DNA of 64,000 nucleotides. It comes from an uncultured Ruminococcus sp. GTDB lineage: Bacteria; Bacillota; Clostridia; Oscillospirales; Ruminococcaceae. The notes under the pieces were generated by a model that saw only the letters and a program-made list of their open reading frames with translations, made no database searches and was not told the DNA's origin. The stretch is from positions 138,257 through 202,256 of the forward strand of contig CAJTYV010000004.1 in NCBI GenBank assembly GCA_910584195.1, read 5' to 3'. Position 1 is the first letter of the stretch, and the number at the start of each line of letters is the position of its first letter. This document shows, in pieces, positions 33,963 through 42,280 of the stretch. Made by a program: the position numbers and the translations under genes.

Positions 33963-35312
33963 TTACACCTCCGGCGGAGAATTGTATTCAGGATTTGAAA
34001 AACGTGTATACTGACCGTTCCAAATAAGCTCCACCGTACCTGTTTCGCCATGACGATTTTTCGCAACTATGCACTCTGAGATATTTTGCTTTGTACTTTC
34101 CTTGTTGTAGTAAGCGTCACGATAGAGGAATAGGATAATGTCTGCATCCTGTTCGATCGAGCCCGATTCACGCAGATCTGACATCATGGGACGCTTATCT
34201 GTACGGCTTTCAACTGCACGGGAAAGCTGTGAAAGGAGAACAACCGGAACGTTAAGTTCCTTAGCCATAACCTTCAATTGACGCGTTATTTCTGAAATTA
34301 CAGTTACCCGATTATCAGAACGTGAAGTCGAACCCATTAGCTGCAAGTAGTCAATAACTACCAGACCAAGGTTTTTTACACGTCTGAGCTTAGCTTTCAT
34401 TTGCTGTACTGTCATACTTGCTGTATCGTCAATATACATGGGCAGGGTACTTAGGTACGCAGCGCTGGTGGCAAGACGGACCCATTCGTCGGTCTGGATT
34501 CTTCCATTACGCAGATTGCCGGATTCTATAAGAGCTTCAGTGGAAAGCATACGGGTCGCGAGCTGTTCCTTGGACATTTCAAGATTAAAAATTACAACAT
34601 CCTTATCGTTTCTCCGCGCAACATTTGTAGCTATATTCATAGCAAATGAAGTTTTTCCCATTGCAGGACGAGCGGCGATTATAATAAGATCGGATTTATT
34701 AAGTCCCGAAGTTATAGTATCAAGATAGGTAAAACCCGTTCTTGCGCCAACATATTTTTCCTTATCCTCGCCGGTGATTTTGCCCAGTCTGTCGTAAGCC
34801 TCCAAGACTGCATCTGCAAGAGGCGAAAGTCCGCTTACATTGCGCCCCTGACGAATATCGTATATCTTTTGTTCAGCCGAATCAAGAAGAAGCTGTGCAT
34901 CCTGTTCGCCGCTTTGAATGTCATCCATAATACTTCTTGCAACGAAACCAAGACTTCTTATGAAATACTTATCCGCAACTATTTTACAGTAGCTTTCAAT
35001 ATTAGCAGTGGTCGGAAGTGTATTGGCGATTTCAGCAAGATAACGCTTTCCCTCAGCAGGTGTCTCGAAAATCCCGATTTTTTCAGATTCATTAAGAACT
35101 GTTACCGGATCTACAGGAGAACCGCTCGTAAACATGCGGTAGATTATTCCAAAAAGTTTTTTGTGGCTGTCACTGTAGAAATATTCAGGTTTAACTTTTT
35201 CGATTACGACAGGCATGACTGAAGGATCGGAAAGAACAGCTCCAATTACGGATTGTTCCGCTTCTATGCTGTGCGGAAGATCGGATGCGGAAAGTATGCT
35301 GTTAGTTTCCAT
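33963..35312 (-). CDS. dnaB: Replicative DNA helicase
   Basis: A 449-residue DnaB-type hexameric helicase. The N-terminal domain opens with LPHSIEAEQSVIGAVLSDP. The RecA-like domain has Walker A ARPAMGKTSFAMN, Walker B LVVIDYLQLM and the arginine-finger end VAKNRHGETGTVELIW. It unwinds DNA at the replication fork. Its start overlaps the rplI stop by one base. The gdpP-rplI-dnaB order is widely conserved in Firmicutes. Confidence 0.96.
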   Translation of the reverse strand: METNSILSASDLPHSIEAEQSVIGAVLSDPSVMPVVIEKVKPEYFYSDSHKKLFGIIYRMFTSGSPVDPVTVLNESEKIGIFETPAEGKRYLAEIANTLPTTANIESYCKIVADKYFIRSLGFVARSIMDDIQSGEQDAQLLLDSAEQKIYDIRQGRNVSGLSPLADAVLEAYDRLGKITGEDKEKYVGARTGFTYLDTITSGLNKSDLIIIAARPAMGKTSFAMNIATNVARRNDKDVVIFNLEMSKEQLATRMLSTEALIESGNLRNGRIQTDEWVRLATSAAYLSTLPMYIDDTASMTVQQMKAKLRRVKNLGLVVIDYLQLMGSTSRSDNRVTVISEITRQLKVMAKELNVPVVLLSQLSRAVESRTDKRPMMSDLRESGSIEQDADIILFLYRDAYYNKESTKQNISECIVAKNRHGETGTVELIWNGQYTRFSNPEYNSPPEV

Positions 35313-35758
35313 CAGCCTTCGATTACCTCAACATCTATTTTTTCTGAAACTCCGGCAAACAGCTTAACTACGGCAGAATATGAACCAAATGCCTTTATTT
35401 CCGCGTTTAGCGCTATTTTTTTCTTATCCGCTTTTATGCCAAGCTGTTCGTTAAGCGCATCGGCAACATTAGCTGCGGTAACCGAACCGAAAAGCCGATC
35501 GTTTGAGCCAGCCTTAGCCTTAATTATAATTTTTTTATCTCTCATTTTAGCGGCAGCTTCTTCTGCAGCTTTTTTTTCAGTATCTATTTTGAACTGAGCG
35601 GACGACTTCTGACCTGCTAATTTAGCAAGATTCGTGGGAGTGGCTTCAACGGCAAATCCTTTGGGCAGCAGCATGTTTCTTGCGTAACCGTCAGCTACAT
35701 TTTTTACTTCGCCCTTTTTTCCCGAGCCTTTAACATCCTGTAAGTAAATAACTTTCAT
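35312..35758 (-). CDS. rplI: 50S ribosomal protein L9
   Basis: The 148-residue L9 has the N-terminal RNA-binding domain with KVIYLQDVKGSGKKGEVKNVADGYARNMLLPKGFA, a long connecting helix (about 45-78, KAAEEAAAKM) and the C-terminal domain DRLFGSVTAANVADAL. It binds 23S rRNA domain V and helps maintain reading frame. Length is typical. AAAGGA is well placed upstream of the ATG. Confidence 0.97.
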   Translation of the reverse strand: MKVIYLQDVKGSGKKGEVKNVADGYARNMLLPKGFAVEATPTNLAKLAGQKSSAQFKIDTEKKAAEEAAAKMRDKKIIIKAKAGSNDRLFGSVTAANVADALNEQLGIKADKKKIALNAEIKAFGSYSAVVKLFAGVSEKIDVEVIEG

Positions 35759-35821
35759 AATTAAAATATCCTTTCTATTCTGATAATATCAATCAGTTTA
35801 TTTTTGAGTTATTGAAAACAC

Positions 35822-37798
35822 TTAATTATCTTTAAGTTCTTCTTCGCGTTTATCTATAGCTTCAACAAGCAATTCTGAGGCTTCCGCAAGAGTTTTGTCA
35901 GTAAGCTGAGCGGCAGCCATTGTCTGATGTCCGCCGCCGCCAAGCTTTTCCATAATTACCTGAACATTTGTAGCTCCAAGTGAGCGTGCGGATATATTCG
36001 CTATATTATTGGTTTTGTATATAACGAACGAAGCATCGACATTTGTGATGTTGAGAAGCTCGTCCGCAGCCTGAGGAGCGACTATTCTTATATCGTCTGA
36101 TTTGAAGTCTGCTATAGCGACAGCGCAGTTATGATGAATCTTTGCCGAAGAAACTATTTGAGCCTTGCGTTTGTATGCTTCAAACGAATTAGAAAACAGC
36201 AGCTTTACCGTAACAGTATCCGCGCCTGATTTTTTAAGAAAAGCCGCAGCTTCAAAAGTGCGCACACCGGTCCGCATTACAAAATTTTTTGTATCGAGCA
36301 TAATTCCTGCAAGCAGAGCTTCCGCACAGTAAGACGGCAGCTTATCATCTACGCTGAATCTGAAATATTGGATTATCTCTGTTACCATTTCCGAAGCCGA
36401 GGATGCATAAGGTTCATGGTGAAAGATAACAGCATCGTCAATATAATTTATAGTTTTTCTGTGGTGATCTATTACAACAACTTGACGGCAAAGATCATAT
36501 AATTTTCTGCTTTCGATAAAATCCTTGTTGTGTATATCAACAATAATCAGGAGATCGTTATCTGTTACTGTCTGCAATGCGGCAGCAGGAGAAACAAACA
36601 ATTCCTGACCTGCATGTTCCTCAACCATATTAATAAGGTTTACGGCAAGATTTTTTGAACGGTCGGCAACAATGCGAACTTCCTTTCCCAAAAGTCTCAA
36701 AGCGCCTGCAAGTCCGCATGAAGCTCCAACGGAATCCAGATCACCGAATCTATGTCCCATTATGTAAACTTTATCGGAGTCCATAATGACATCCTGCATT
36801 GCATTGGCTATAATGCGTGTTTTTGTACGAGACATTTTTTCAACGCCTTTGGAAACTCCGCCGAAGAATCGGTATCCGCTGTCGGTTTTTACTACAGCCT
36901 GATCGCCTCCGCGGCCCAAAGCCATATCGAGGCATTGGCGTGCAATTTTTTCACTCTCCTCAAGAGATGATGCGCCCTCTCCAATACCTATAGAAAGGGT
37001 AAGAGGGTATTTTCCGGCAATTTTTATATTCCTTGCTAAGTCGAGTATTTTAAATTTTGACTCGATTTTTTCTTTAAGATGCCGGCGTTCAATGACCGCA
37101 TAAAATGTGTTGGGCGAAATTTTCTTTATAAATCCGTTTGTACTGCTCATGAAACGCTCCATAAGCTGTTCTATTTCAACGGATGCAATAGCTTTTTCGC
37201 TTTCCTTGGCGTTCTGCATTATTTCGTCATAAGTGTCTATAGTCATTATTACTACGTTAGGATGAGATTCTTCGGATTTTTTTTTCAGATTGAAATATTT
37301 CGTTTCGTCCTGAAAATAAGTTATGAGAAAAGTAATGTCATTTTCGGAAAACTCTTTGAAAACGACTTTATATATTGAATCGTTTACATAACATATAGAC
37401 GAACCGTTTTCGGTAAGGACTTTGATGCTTAGTTTTACGCATTCTTCGAATCCCATGCCGTAAACATCGCATCCGCCGCATATTTTATCAGTGAAGGCGC
37501 TGTTGTACCATACAAGCTTACCGCCTGAACCTATGACTGCGATAGGAGCGGGCAGGGTATTCATATATTCGGCGGCGGAGTTTTCGAGATGCGTGTTCAT
37601 TTTGGTTATATGACGAATTGAGTTTTTTGAGAATATTGCGTAGAGAATTATAAGAACGACTGCAAGAACAGCAGCGGATGCCATTCCAATAATACCGTAA
37701 AGACTGTTGTATTCAAAAAGCGACAGCGAAACAAACAGCTGACTTGAAATTATGGCTGCAATTATCAGCAGCGCAGCTCCCGGAAATTTTTTCTTCAC
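35822..37798 (-). CDS. gdpP: Cyclic-di-AMP phosphodiesterase, GdpP-like
   Basis: A 658-residue membrane protein in GdpP order: two N-terminal helices (about 7-26 and 32-56), a PAS-like region (about 75-170), a degenerate GGDEF domain (about 180-300) and DHH/DHHA1 phosphodiesterase domains. Metal-binding motifs are GHRFGDLDSVGAS (Asp353, Asp355), VDIHNKD and IDHHRK (444-446); DHHA1 ends with GGGGHQTMAAAQ. It breaks down c-di-AMP, which controls osmolyte and wall homeostasis. It lies directly upstream of rplI, as in many Firmicutes. Confidence 0.94.
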   Translation of the reverse strand: MKKKFPGAALLIIAAIISSQLFVSLSLFEYNSLYGIIGMASAAVLAVVLIILYAIFSKNSIRHITKMNTHLENSAAEYMNTLPAPIAVIGSGGKLVWYNSAFTDKICGGCDVYGMGFEECVKLSIKVLTENGSSICYVNDSIYKVVFKEFSENDITFLITYFQDETKYFNLKKKSEESHPNVVIMTIDTYDEIMQNAKESEKAIASVEIEQLMERFMSSTNGFIKKISPNTFYAVIERRHLKEKIESKFKILDLARNIKIAGKYPLTLSIGIGEGASSLEESEKIARQCLDMALGRGGDQAVVKTDSGYRFFGGVSKGVEKMSRTKTRIIANAMQDVIMDSDKVYIMGHRFGDLDSVGASCGLAGALRLLGKEVRIVADRSKNLAVNLINMVEEHAGQELFVSPAAALQTVTDNDLLIIVDIHNKDFIESRKLYDLCRQVVVIDHHRKTINYIDDAVIFHHEPYASSASEMVTEIIQYFRFSVDDKLPSYCAEALLAGIMLDTKNFVMRTGVRTFEAAAFLKKSGADTVTVKLLFSNSFEAYKRKAQIVSSAKIHHNCAVAIADFKSDDIRIVAPQAADELLNITNVDASFVIYKTNNIANISARSLGATNVQVIMEKLGGGGHQTMAAAQLTDKTLAEASELLVEAIDKREEELKDN

Positions 37799-37863
37799 TT
37801 CTCAAAAACACCCCGCTTTATACTTGAAGTTGATCATATTATGAATTACGGATCGTGAATTGT

Positions 37864-39699
37864 TTATAACTCCATGATGACAGGAAGTATCATCGGACTT
37901 CTTTTGGTTTTTTGATAAATGTAGTCGGAAAGAGCGTCTCTGAGTTTACCCTTTAGCGTGTTCCATTCGCGCATTTCAGAGCGCGAACAATTAGACAGAG
38001 TATTGTTTAATACGTTTTTAGCCTGCACGAAAAGTTCCTCCGATTCACGTACATAAACAAAACCGCGAGATATTATATCGGGTCCCGCAACCACTTCGTT
38101 TGCAGATCTCTCGATTCCTATAACTATTATTATAAGTCCGTCCTGAGCGAGATGCTTTCTGTCTCTGAGAACTATTGAACCAACATCGCCTACGCCGAGA
38201 CCGTCAACGAGAATACGTCCTGATGGAACCTGAGATACTATTTTCATAGAAACGCCGTCTGTTTCGATAACATTGCCTATTTCAGCAATAATTACGTTTT
38301 CACGAGCCATACCCATCTGTACTGCAAGGTCGGCATGTTTTTGCAGATGTTTGTATTCTCCGTGTACCGGAATGAAAAACTTAGGTTTAGTAAGCGCCTG
38401 CATTAATTTAAGTTCTTCCTGACAGGCGTGTCCCGAAACGTGAACTTCATACATTGCCTCATAGACTACTTCAGCGCCGGACTTCATAAGCTCGTTTACT
38501 ACTCTTGTAACATATTTTTCGTTGCCGGGTATAGGTGTAGCTGAAATAATAATGAAGTCCATTGGAGTAATGTTTACTTTCCTGTGTTCGTTCATTGCCA
38601 TACGGGTGAGAGCAGACATTGGTTCTCCTTGACTTCCTGTTGTTATAAGGACAATTCGTTCACTTTCGTAACGGTTCATCATTTCAATGTCGATTATAAG
38701 GTTATCAGGAACTTTAAGATAGCCCAATTCTATGGCGGTATTGATCACGTTTACCATACTTCGCCCGAATACCGCGACTTTTCTTCCGTATCTTTCGGCT
38801 GCATTTATTATCTGCTGAACTCGGTGGATATTGGAAGAAAAAGTTGCAATAATTATACGCTTACCTTCGGCTTTCTTAAAAAGGCGATCAAAAGATTCAC
38901 CTACTGTACGTTCGGAACGAGTATAGCCGGCTCTTTCAGCATTTGTAGAGTCTGCCATTAAAGCCAGAACGCCTTTGCTTCCGAGTTCCCCGAACCGCGC
39001 TATATCTATTATATTGCCGTCGATAGGGGAGTAGTCAACCTTGAAATCTCCCGTGTGGACAATAACGCCGGCAGGAGTATGGATAGCCATGCCTACAGCA
39101 TCTGGGATAGAGTGGTTGACCTTAATGAATTCCACAGCCATACAGCCCATTTTGACTGTTTTTCTCGGTTCAACAATGTTAAGTTTAACCGTATTGAGGA
39201 TGCCCTGTTCCTTTAGCTTGCCCTCGATAAGACCTATCGTAAGTCGTGTAGCATAGACCGGAACATTAATTTTTTTGAGCAAATAGGCAAGTCCGCCGAT
39301 GTGATCTTCATGACCGTGAGTAATTACTATACCTCGTATTTTTTCAGCATTTCGTTCAACGTAGGTAAAATCAGGGATAACGATATCGACTCCCGGCATA
39401 TCTGCATCAGGAAATGCAAGACCGCAGTCGAGTATGAACATATCGTTTGAACATTCGAATACAGTCATGTTCTTTCCGATTTCGTTGAGTCCTCCGAGCG
39501 GTATGATCCTCACAGGAGTTTTTCTTATTTCCTTTGTTTGCTGACGGCTTTTTTTCTGCTTTTGGACTTCGGCTGTATTTTTGGTTTTAGACGTGATCGG
39601 TTTTGCGGCGGATGTTTTGGACGTTTTTCTTGAAGAAAGCGTTTCCTTTTTTACAGCGGAGCTTCTTCGGGGAGTTTTGAATGTTCTGTTTTCGTTCAC
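37864..39699 (-). CDS. rnj: Ribonuclease J
   Basis: A 611-residue metallo-beta-lactamase/beta-CASP RNase that matures and degrades RNA. Core motifs are ITHGHEDHIGG (metal ligands), VHTGDFKVDYSP, LMADSTNAER and the late HVSGHACQEE. The first ~60 residues are an unusual basic, Ser/Thr/Lys-rich extension (KTSKTSAAKPITSKTK, QKQKKSRQQ) before PVRIIPLGGLNEIGKN, and probably disordered. Translation starts at GTG with a strong AAGGAGG. It is the first gene of a six-gene run ending with ftsH, 65 bp before gdpP. Confidence 0.95.
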   Translation of the reverse strand: MNENRTFKTPRRSSAVKKETLSSRKTSKTSAAKPITSKTKNTAEVQKQKKSRQQTKEIRKTPVRIIPLGGLNEIGKNMTVFECSNDMFILDCGLAFPDADMPGVDIVIPDFTYVERNAEKIRGIVITHGHEDHIGGLAYLLKKINVPVYATRLTIGLIEGKLKEQGILNTVKLNIVEPRKTVKMGCMAVEFIKVNHSIPDAVGMAIHTPAGVIVHTGDFKVDYSPIDGNIIDIARFGELGSKGVLALMADSTNAERAGYTRSERTVGESFDRLFKKAEGKRIIIATFSSNIHRVQQIINAAERYGRKVAVFGRSMVNVINTAIELGYLKVPDNLIIDIEMMNRYESERIVLITTGSQGEPMSALTRMAMNEHRKVNITPMDFIIISATPIPGNEKYVTRVVNELMKSGAEVVYEAMYEVHVSGHACQEELKLMQALTKPKFFIPVHGEYKHLQKHADLAVQMGMARENVIIAEIGNVIETDGVSMKIVSQVPSGRILVDGLGVGDVGSIVLRDRKHLAQDGLIIIVIGIERSANEVVAGPDIISRGFVYVRESEELFVQAKNVLNNTLSNCSRSEMREWNTLKGKLRDALSDYIYQKTKRSPMILPVIMEL

Positions 39700-40021
39700 T
39701 TAATTTCCTCCTTGTTGGATAATATTTAATTTTCTATGTATCGGCTATGGAAAAAATAATTTGATTTTTGTTTGAATAAAAGAAATAACGCTCTAAGCCA
39801 TTGAATGAAACGGATTATAAAGCATAATATAAAGTAAGAGATATAAACGGAAATGATTACCTCATACTTTATCCTGATATTGAACTTAGATTCTTGTATT
39901 GAATAAAACTATATTCCAAGCCTTTTTAATGGCGTATCGCCAATAAATTCATTATTTTAATAATAATCACGGTCACAAACTGAGATAATATAATTATACC
40001 CAAAAAAAGATAATATGTCAA
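39700..40021 (-). promoter_or_regulatory. Consensus promoter and long leader of the rnj-ftsH run
   Basis: On the minus strand TTGACA (40021-40016) and TATAAT (39998-39993) are 17 bp apart, a full consensus match. Transcription would start near 39986, giving a leader of about 287 nt before the GTG of rnj. The leader has a TGGCG/CGCCA hairpin at about 39942-39955 and otherwise AT-rich sequence with no reading frame worth calling. Long untranslated leaders are common on genes for RNA-degrading enzymes that control their own mRNA; that is inference here. The rest of the gap to 40152 has no gene that I can see. Confidence 0.65.
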
Positions 40022-40152
40022 TACTAAATAAAAAAACTATTCAACATTGTTACTATTGACTAAAAATATACGTTAGATAATACTAAATTCAGTTGCGCAT
40101 AGAATTGCAGCTTAAAAAATTCATTTCAATTTTTATTGAGCTTTAAACAGGT

Positions 40153-41394
40153 CTAATCGCATACATGTTTGCTTTTTATCTTAGGCATTAAAAGAAGTAT
40201 CCCAAGTAAATTTGGGAAAGCCATAAGTCCGTTGAAAATATCGGAAAGCGTCCACAAGATTTCGGGAGCAAATATTGCTCCTGATGCCGCAAAACCTGAG
40301 TAAATAACAGCAAATATGCCGATATAACGTCCCTTTGAAATATGACTGAAAGCCGTCATTCCACAGTAATACCAGCCGATTACAGTGCAGAATGCAAATA
40401 TTCCAAGTTCGGCAGTTATAAATGTACTGCTGTATGAACCGATGGCGGTCGAGACGGCTTCTGTAACTGAAAAACTTTCAGAGCCGCACAGAACTGTTAC
40501 AGCTGTAAGCGTACAGCAGAGAATGGTGTCGAAAAAAACCTCAAACATGCTCCAAAGTCCCTGAGTATGCGGTGAATCGCCCTCTGCCGCGCTATGTAGT
40601 ATTGGCGAACTTCCCAATCCGGCTTCATTGGAAAAGATGCCTCTGCGTATACCAACAGATAAGGCATAGCCGAATATACCTCCTGATACCGATTTAAAAT
40701 CGAAAGCTTCATGAAATATGCTGCTAAAAACTTCGGGAACCCGTTCCTTGTAAATTATGAGCGTTATTATACATACTGCGGCATAAGCTGCTGAGGCGGC
40801 AGGCAAAAGATACTGCGCAGCTGTACCGATACGTTTTCCGCCGCCTTTGACAGTTATTAAAACAAGAATAAAAATTATTGCTGCAGCAATAGGTTTACTA
40901 AAGTTTATACAGTCTTTCAAAGCTTCTGTGAATGTGTTTACCTGCACCATACCTCCCATGCCAAGAGATGCAAGTACACAAAAGACGGCGAAAACAACCC
41001 CGAGGACAGGACAGCCAAGTCCTTTCGAAAGATACGCCATAGGTCCCTTAAGTGCTTTATCGCTGTATTTTGCGGAAAGCACGTTTTCAGCGTAAACTAT
41101 GCCCATTCCGAGAAAAGCCGATACCCACATCCAGAATACCGAGCCTGCGCCTCCTAAGACAAGAGCAGATGCTGCTCCGACAATGTTTCCCGTTCCCATT
41201 GTAGTACCAAGGCTCATGCAGACTGTTTTAAGCTGTGATAAACCTGAATTTTTGGATTTACCGTTTTTTAAAAGCAGTATAGGAAGTCTCAGCTGAATAA
41301 ATTTCAACCGTATTGTTAAAACTGTACCTGTAAAGAGAAGAAGGAAAATAAGTCCTCCTCCCCATACAAAACCATTTATCTTTTCAAGTATCAT
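40153..41394 (-). CDS. Alanine/glycine:cation symporter (AGCS) family protein
   Basis: This is a ~413-residue transporter with about ten membrane helices. Family sequences include the early FIQLRLP, the stretch LGTTMGTGNIVGAASALVLGGAGSVFWMWVSAFLGM, and GIFSNEAGLGSSPILHSAAE in the middle, all conserved in AGCS sodium-amino acid symporters. It imports alanine or glycine with Na+ or H+; the exact substrate cannot be told. The longest frame begins at 41445, but GGGAG lies 7 bp before the ATG at 41394 while the outer ATG has no ribosome-binding site. Upstream lie two repeat elements. It is monocistronic. Confidence 0.9.
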   Translation of the reverse strand: MILEKINGFVWGGGLIFLLLFTGTVLTIRLKFIQLRLPILLLKNGKSKNSGLSQLKTVCMSLGTTMGTGNIVGAASALVLGGAGSVFWMWVSAFLGMGIVYAENVLSAKYSDKALKGPMAYLSKGLGCPVLGVVFAVFCVLASLGMGGMVQVNTFTEALKDCINFSKPIAAAIIFILVLITVKGGGKRIGTAAQYLLPAASAAYAAVCIITLIIYKERVPEVFSSIFHEAFDFKSVSGGIFGYALSVGIRRGIFSNEAGLGSSPILHSAAEGDSPHTQGLWSMFEVFFDTILCCTLTAVTVLCGSESFSVTEAVSTAIGSYSSTFITAELGIFAFCTVIGWYYCGMTAFSHISKGRYIGIFAVIYSGFAASGAIFAPEILWTLSDIFNGLMAFPNLLGILLLMPKIKSKHVCD

Positions 41395-41461
41395 AGGATC
41401 ATCTCCCAAGAGTTTTTGTAGTATTTTTTGTTTCATTTTTTTCAACTAATTTTATTAAGCC

Positions 41462-41530
41462 AGACTGCCTGACGGCTTTGTGCTGAATCTGTTTGCTCTT
41501 TTTCGGCACAATACCTGTACGGCGTTGTCT
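41462..41530. repeat. Degenerate, internally deleted relative of the 172-bp element
   Basis: GCCTGACGGCTTTGTGC and the following CTGTTTGC resemble the left inner part of the family 1 element, and CACAATACCTGTACGGCGTTGTC resembles its right end (about 16 of 22 positions by eye). The left terminal repeat and the core are missing. It directly abuts the family 2 element at 41533. Confidence 0.45.
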
Positions 41531-41532
41531 TA

Positions 41533-41692
41533 GAGCCTGTTTAGCATCTCACTTCGCACGCCTTTTCGGCAAAATTTGCCGAAAAGGCGTTGAAAAAGCT
41601 TACCATACGGACAGTATGCTTTCGCTTTTTCTCCTTGTACTCGTCAAATTTAGGCGCGAAAATCCGCACACATCGAGATACTAAACAGGCTC
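41533..41692. repeat. 160-bp MITE-like element, family 2
   Basis: Terminal inverted repeats GAGCCTGTTTAG and CTAAACAGGCTC are extended by ATCTC/GAGAT, with TTA on both flanks (41530-41532 and 41693-41695). Inside, a near-perfect palindrome with 15-nt arms beginning CGCCTTTTCGGCAAA lies at 41569-41599. A core AGCTTACCATACGGACAGTATGC resembles the core of the elements at 8429 and 5242. No coding sequence. Confidence 0.8.
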
Positions 41693-41770
41693 TTAAAGCA
41701 CGACTCGGGAATTTTAACATGGAACGATGAACACAAGTTATTAAAAAGCCTGAAAATTTACAAAAGAAGG

Positions 41771-41799
41771 TATACTTTTTTTGAAAAATGAGTTATAAT
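41771..41799 (+). promoter_or_regulatory. Probable promoter of the YdbS/YdbT-like pair
   Basis: TATAAT (41794-41799) is perfect; the best -35 at 17-bp spacing is TATACT, which is weak. CGGAGG precedes the ATG at 41840. Confidence 0.4.
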
Positions 41800-41839
41800 A
41801 TATTTATGTATACAATTCACATATAATTCGGAGGACGGA

Positions 41840-42280
41840 ATGAAAAATTTCAAACCTGATAAAAACGCTCTGTTTTCAATGAGAATGATTGTTTTGGCAA
41901 TATCCTTATTGATATTGGTGGGGGTTAGGCTTTATATACCTGTAAATATTATTGTTGCTATAGCGGGTATAGCTGTTCTCGCTGTTCTTATTTTTGTGGA
42001 CTGTGTTTACCTGCCTTTATATTTTGCCGCATTGAGCTATGAAACCGATGGAAAAAGTATTTCTAAGCACAGCGGAGTTGTTTTTAAAACACATAAGTCC
42101 GTTAAATTTTCAACTATCCAGTACACTGCCGCTGTGACTACTCCATTTTCAAAGAAAACAGGACTGAATTTTCTGTTATTTTTTGTTTACGGCGGACATC
42201 TCAGGCTTAATTTTTTAAAGTATGATGATTTCAGCGAGCTGCTTCACTTGGTGAGCGGCTTCGGAAAGGAAATGCAATGA
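41840..42280 (+). CDS. YdbS-like bacterial PH-domain membrane protein
   Basis: The 146-residue protein has two adjacent helices (about 14-31 and 34-58), then a PH-like beta domain starting at about residue 66 (YETDGKSISKHSGVVFKTHKSVKFSTIQYT). This layout fits the YdbS half of the YdbS/YdbT pair (bPH_2 family). Function is not well established; in Bacillus the pair has been linked to bacteriocin resistance. Its stop overlaps the next gene's start (ATGA). Confidence 0.75.
   Translation: MKNFKPDKNALFSMRMIVLAISLLILVGVRLYIPVNIIVAIAGIAVLAVLIFVDCVYLPLYFAALSYETDGKSISKHSGVVFKTHKSVKFSTIQYTAAVTTPFSKKTGLNFLLFFVYGGHLRLNFLKYDDFSELLHLVSGFGKEMQ

Noticed and set aside
41395..41839. Glycine riboswitch upstream of the alanine/glycine-type symporter
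   Set aside because: The upstream DNA is explained by repeat elements and shows no glycine-aptamer core.
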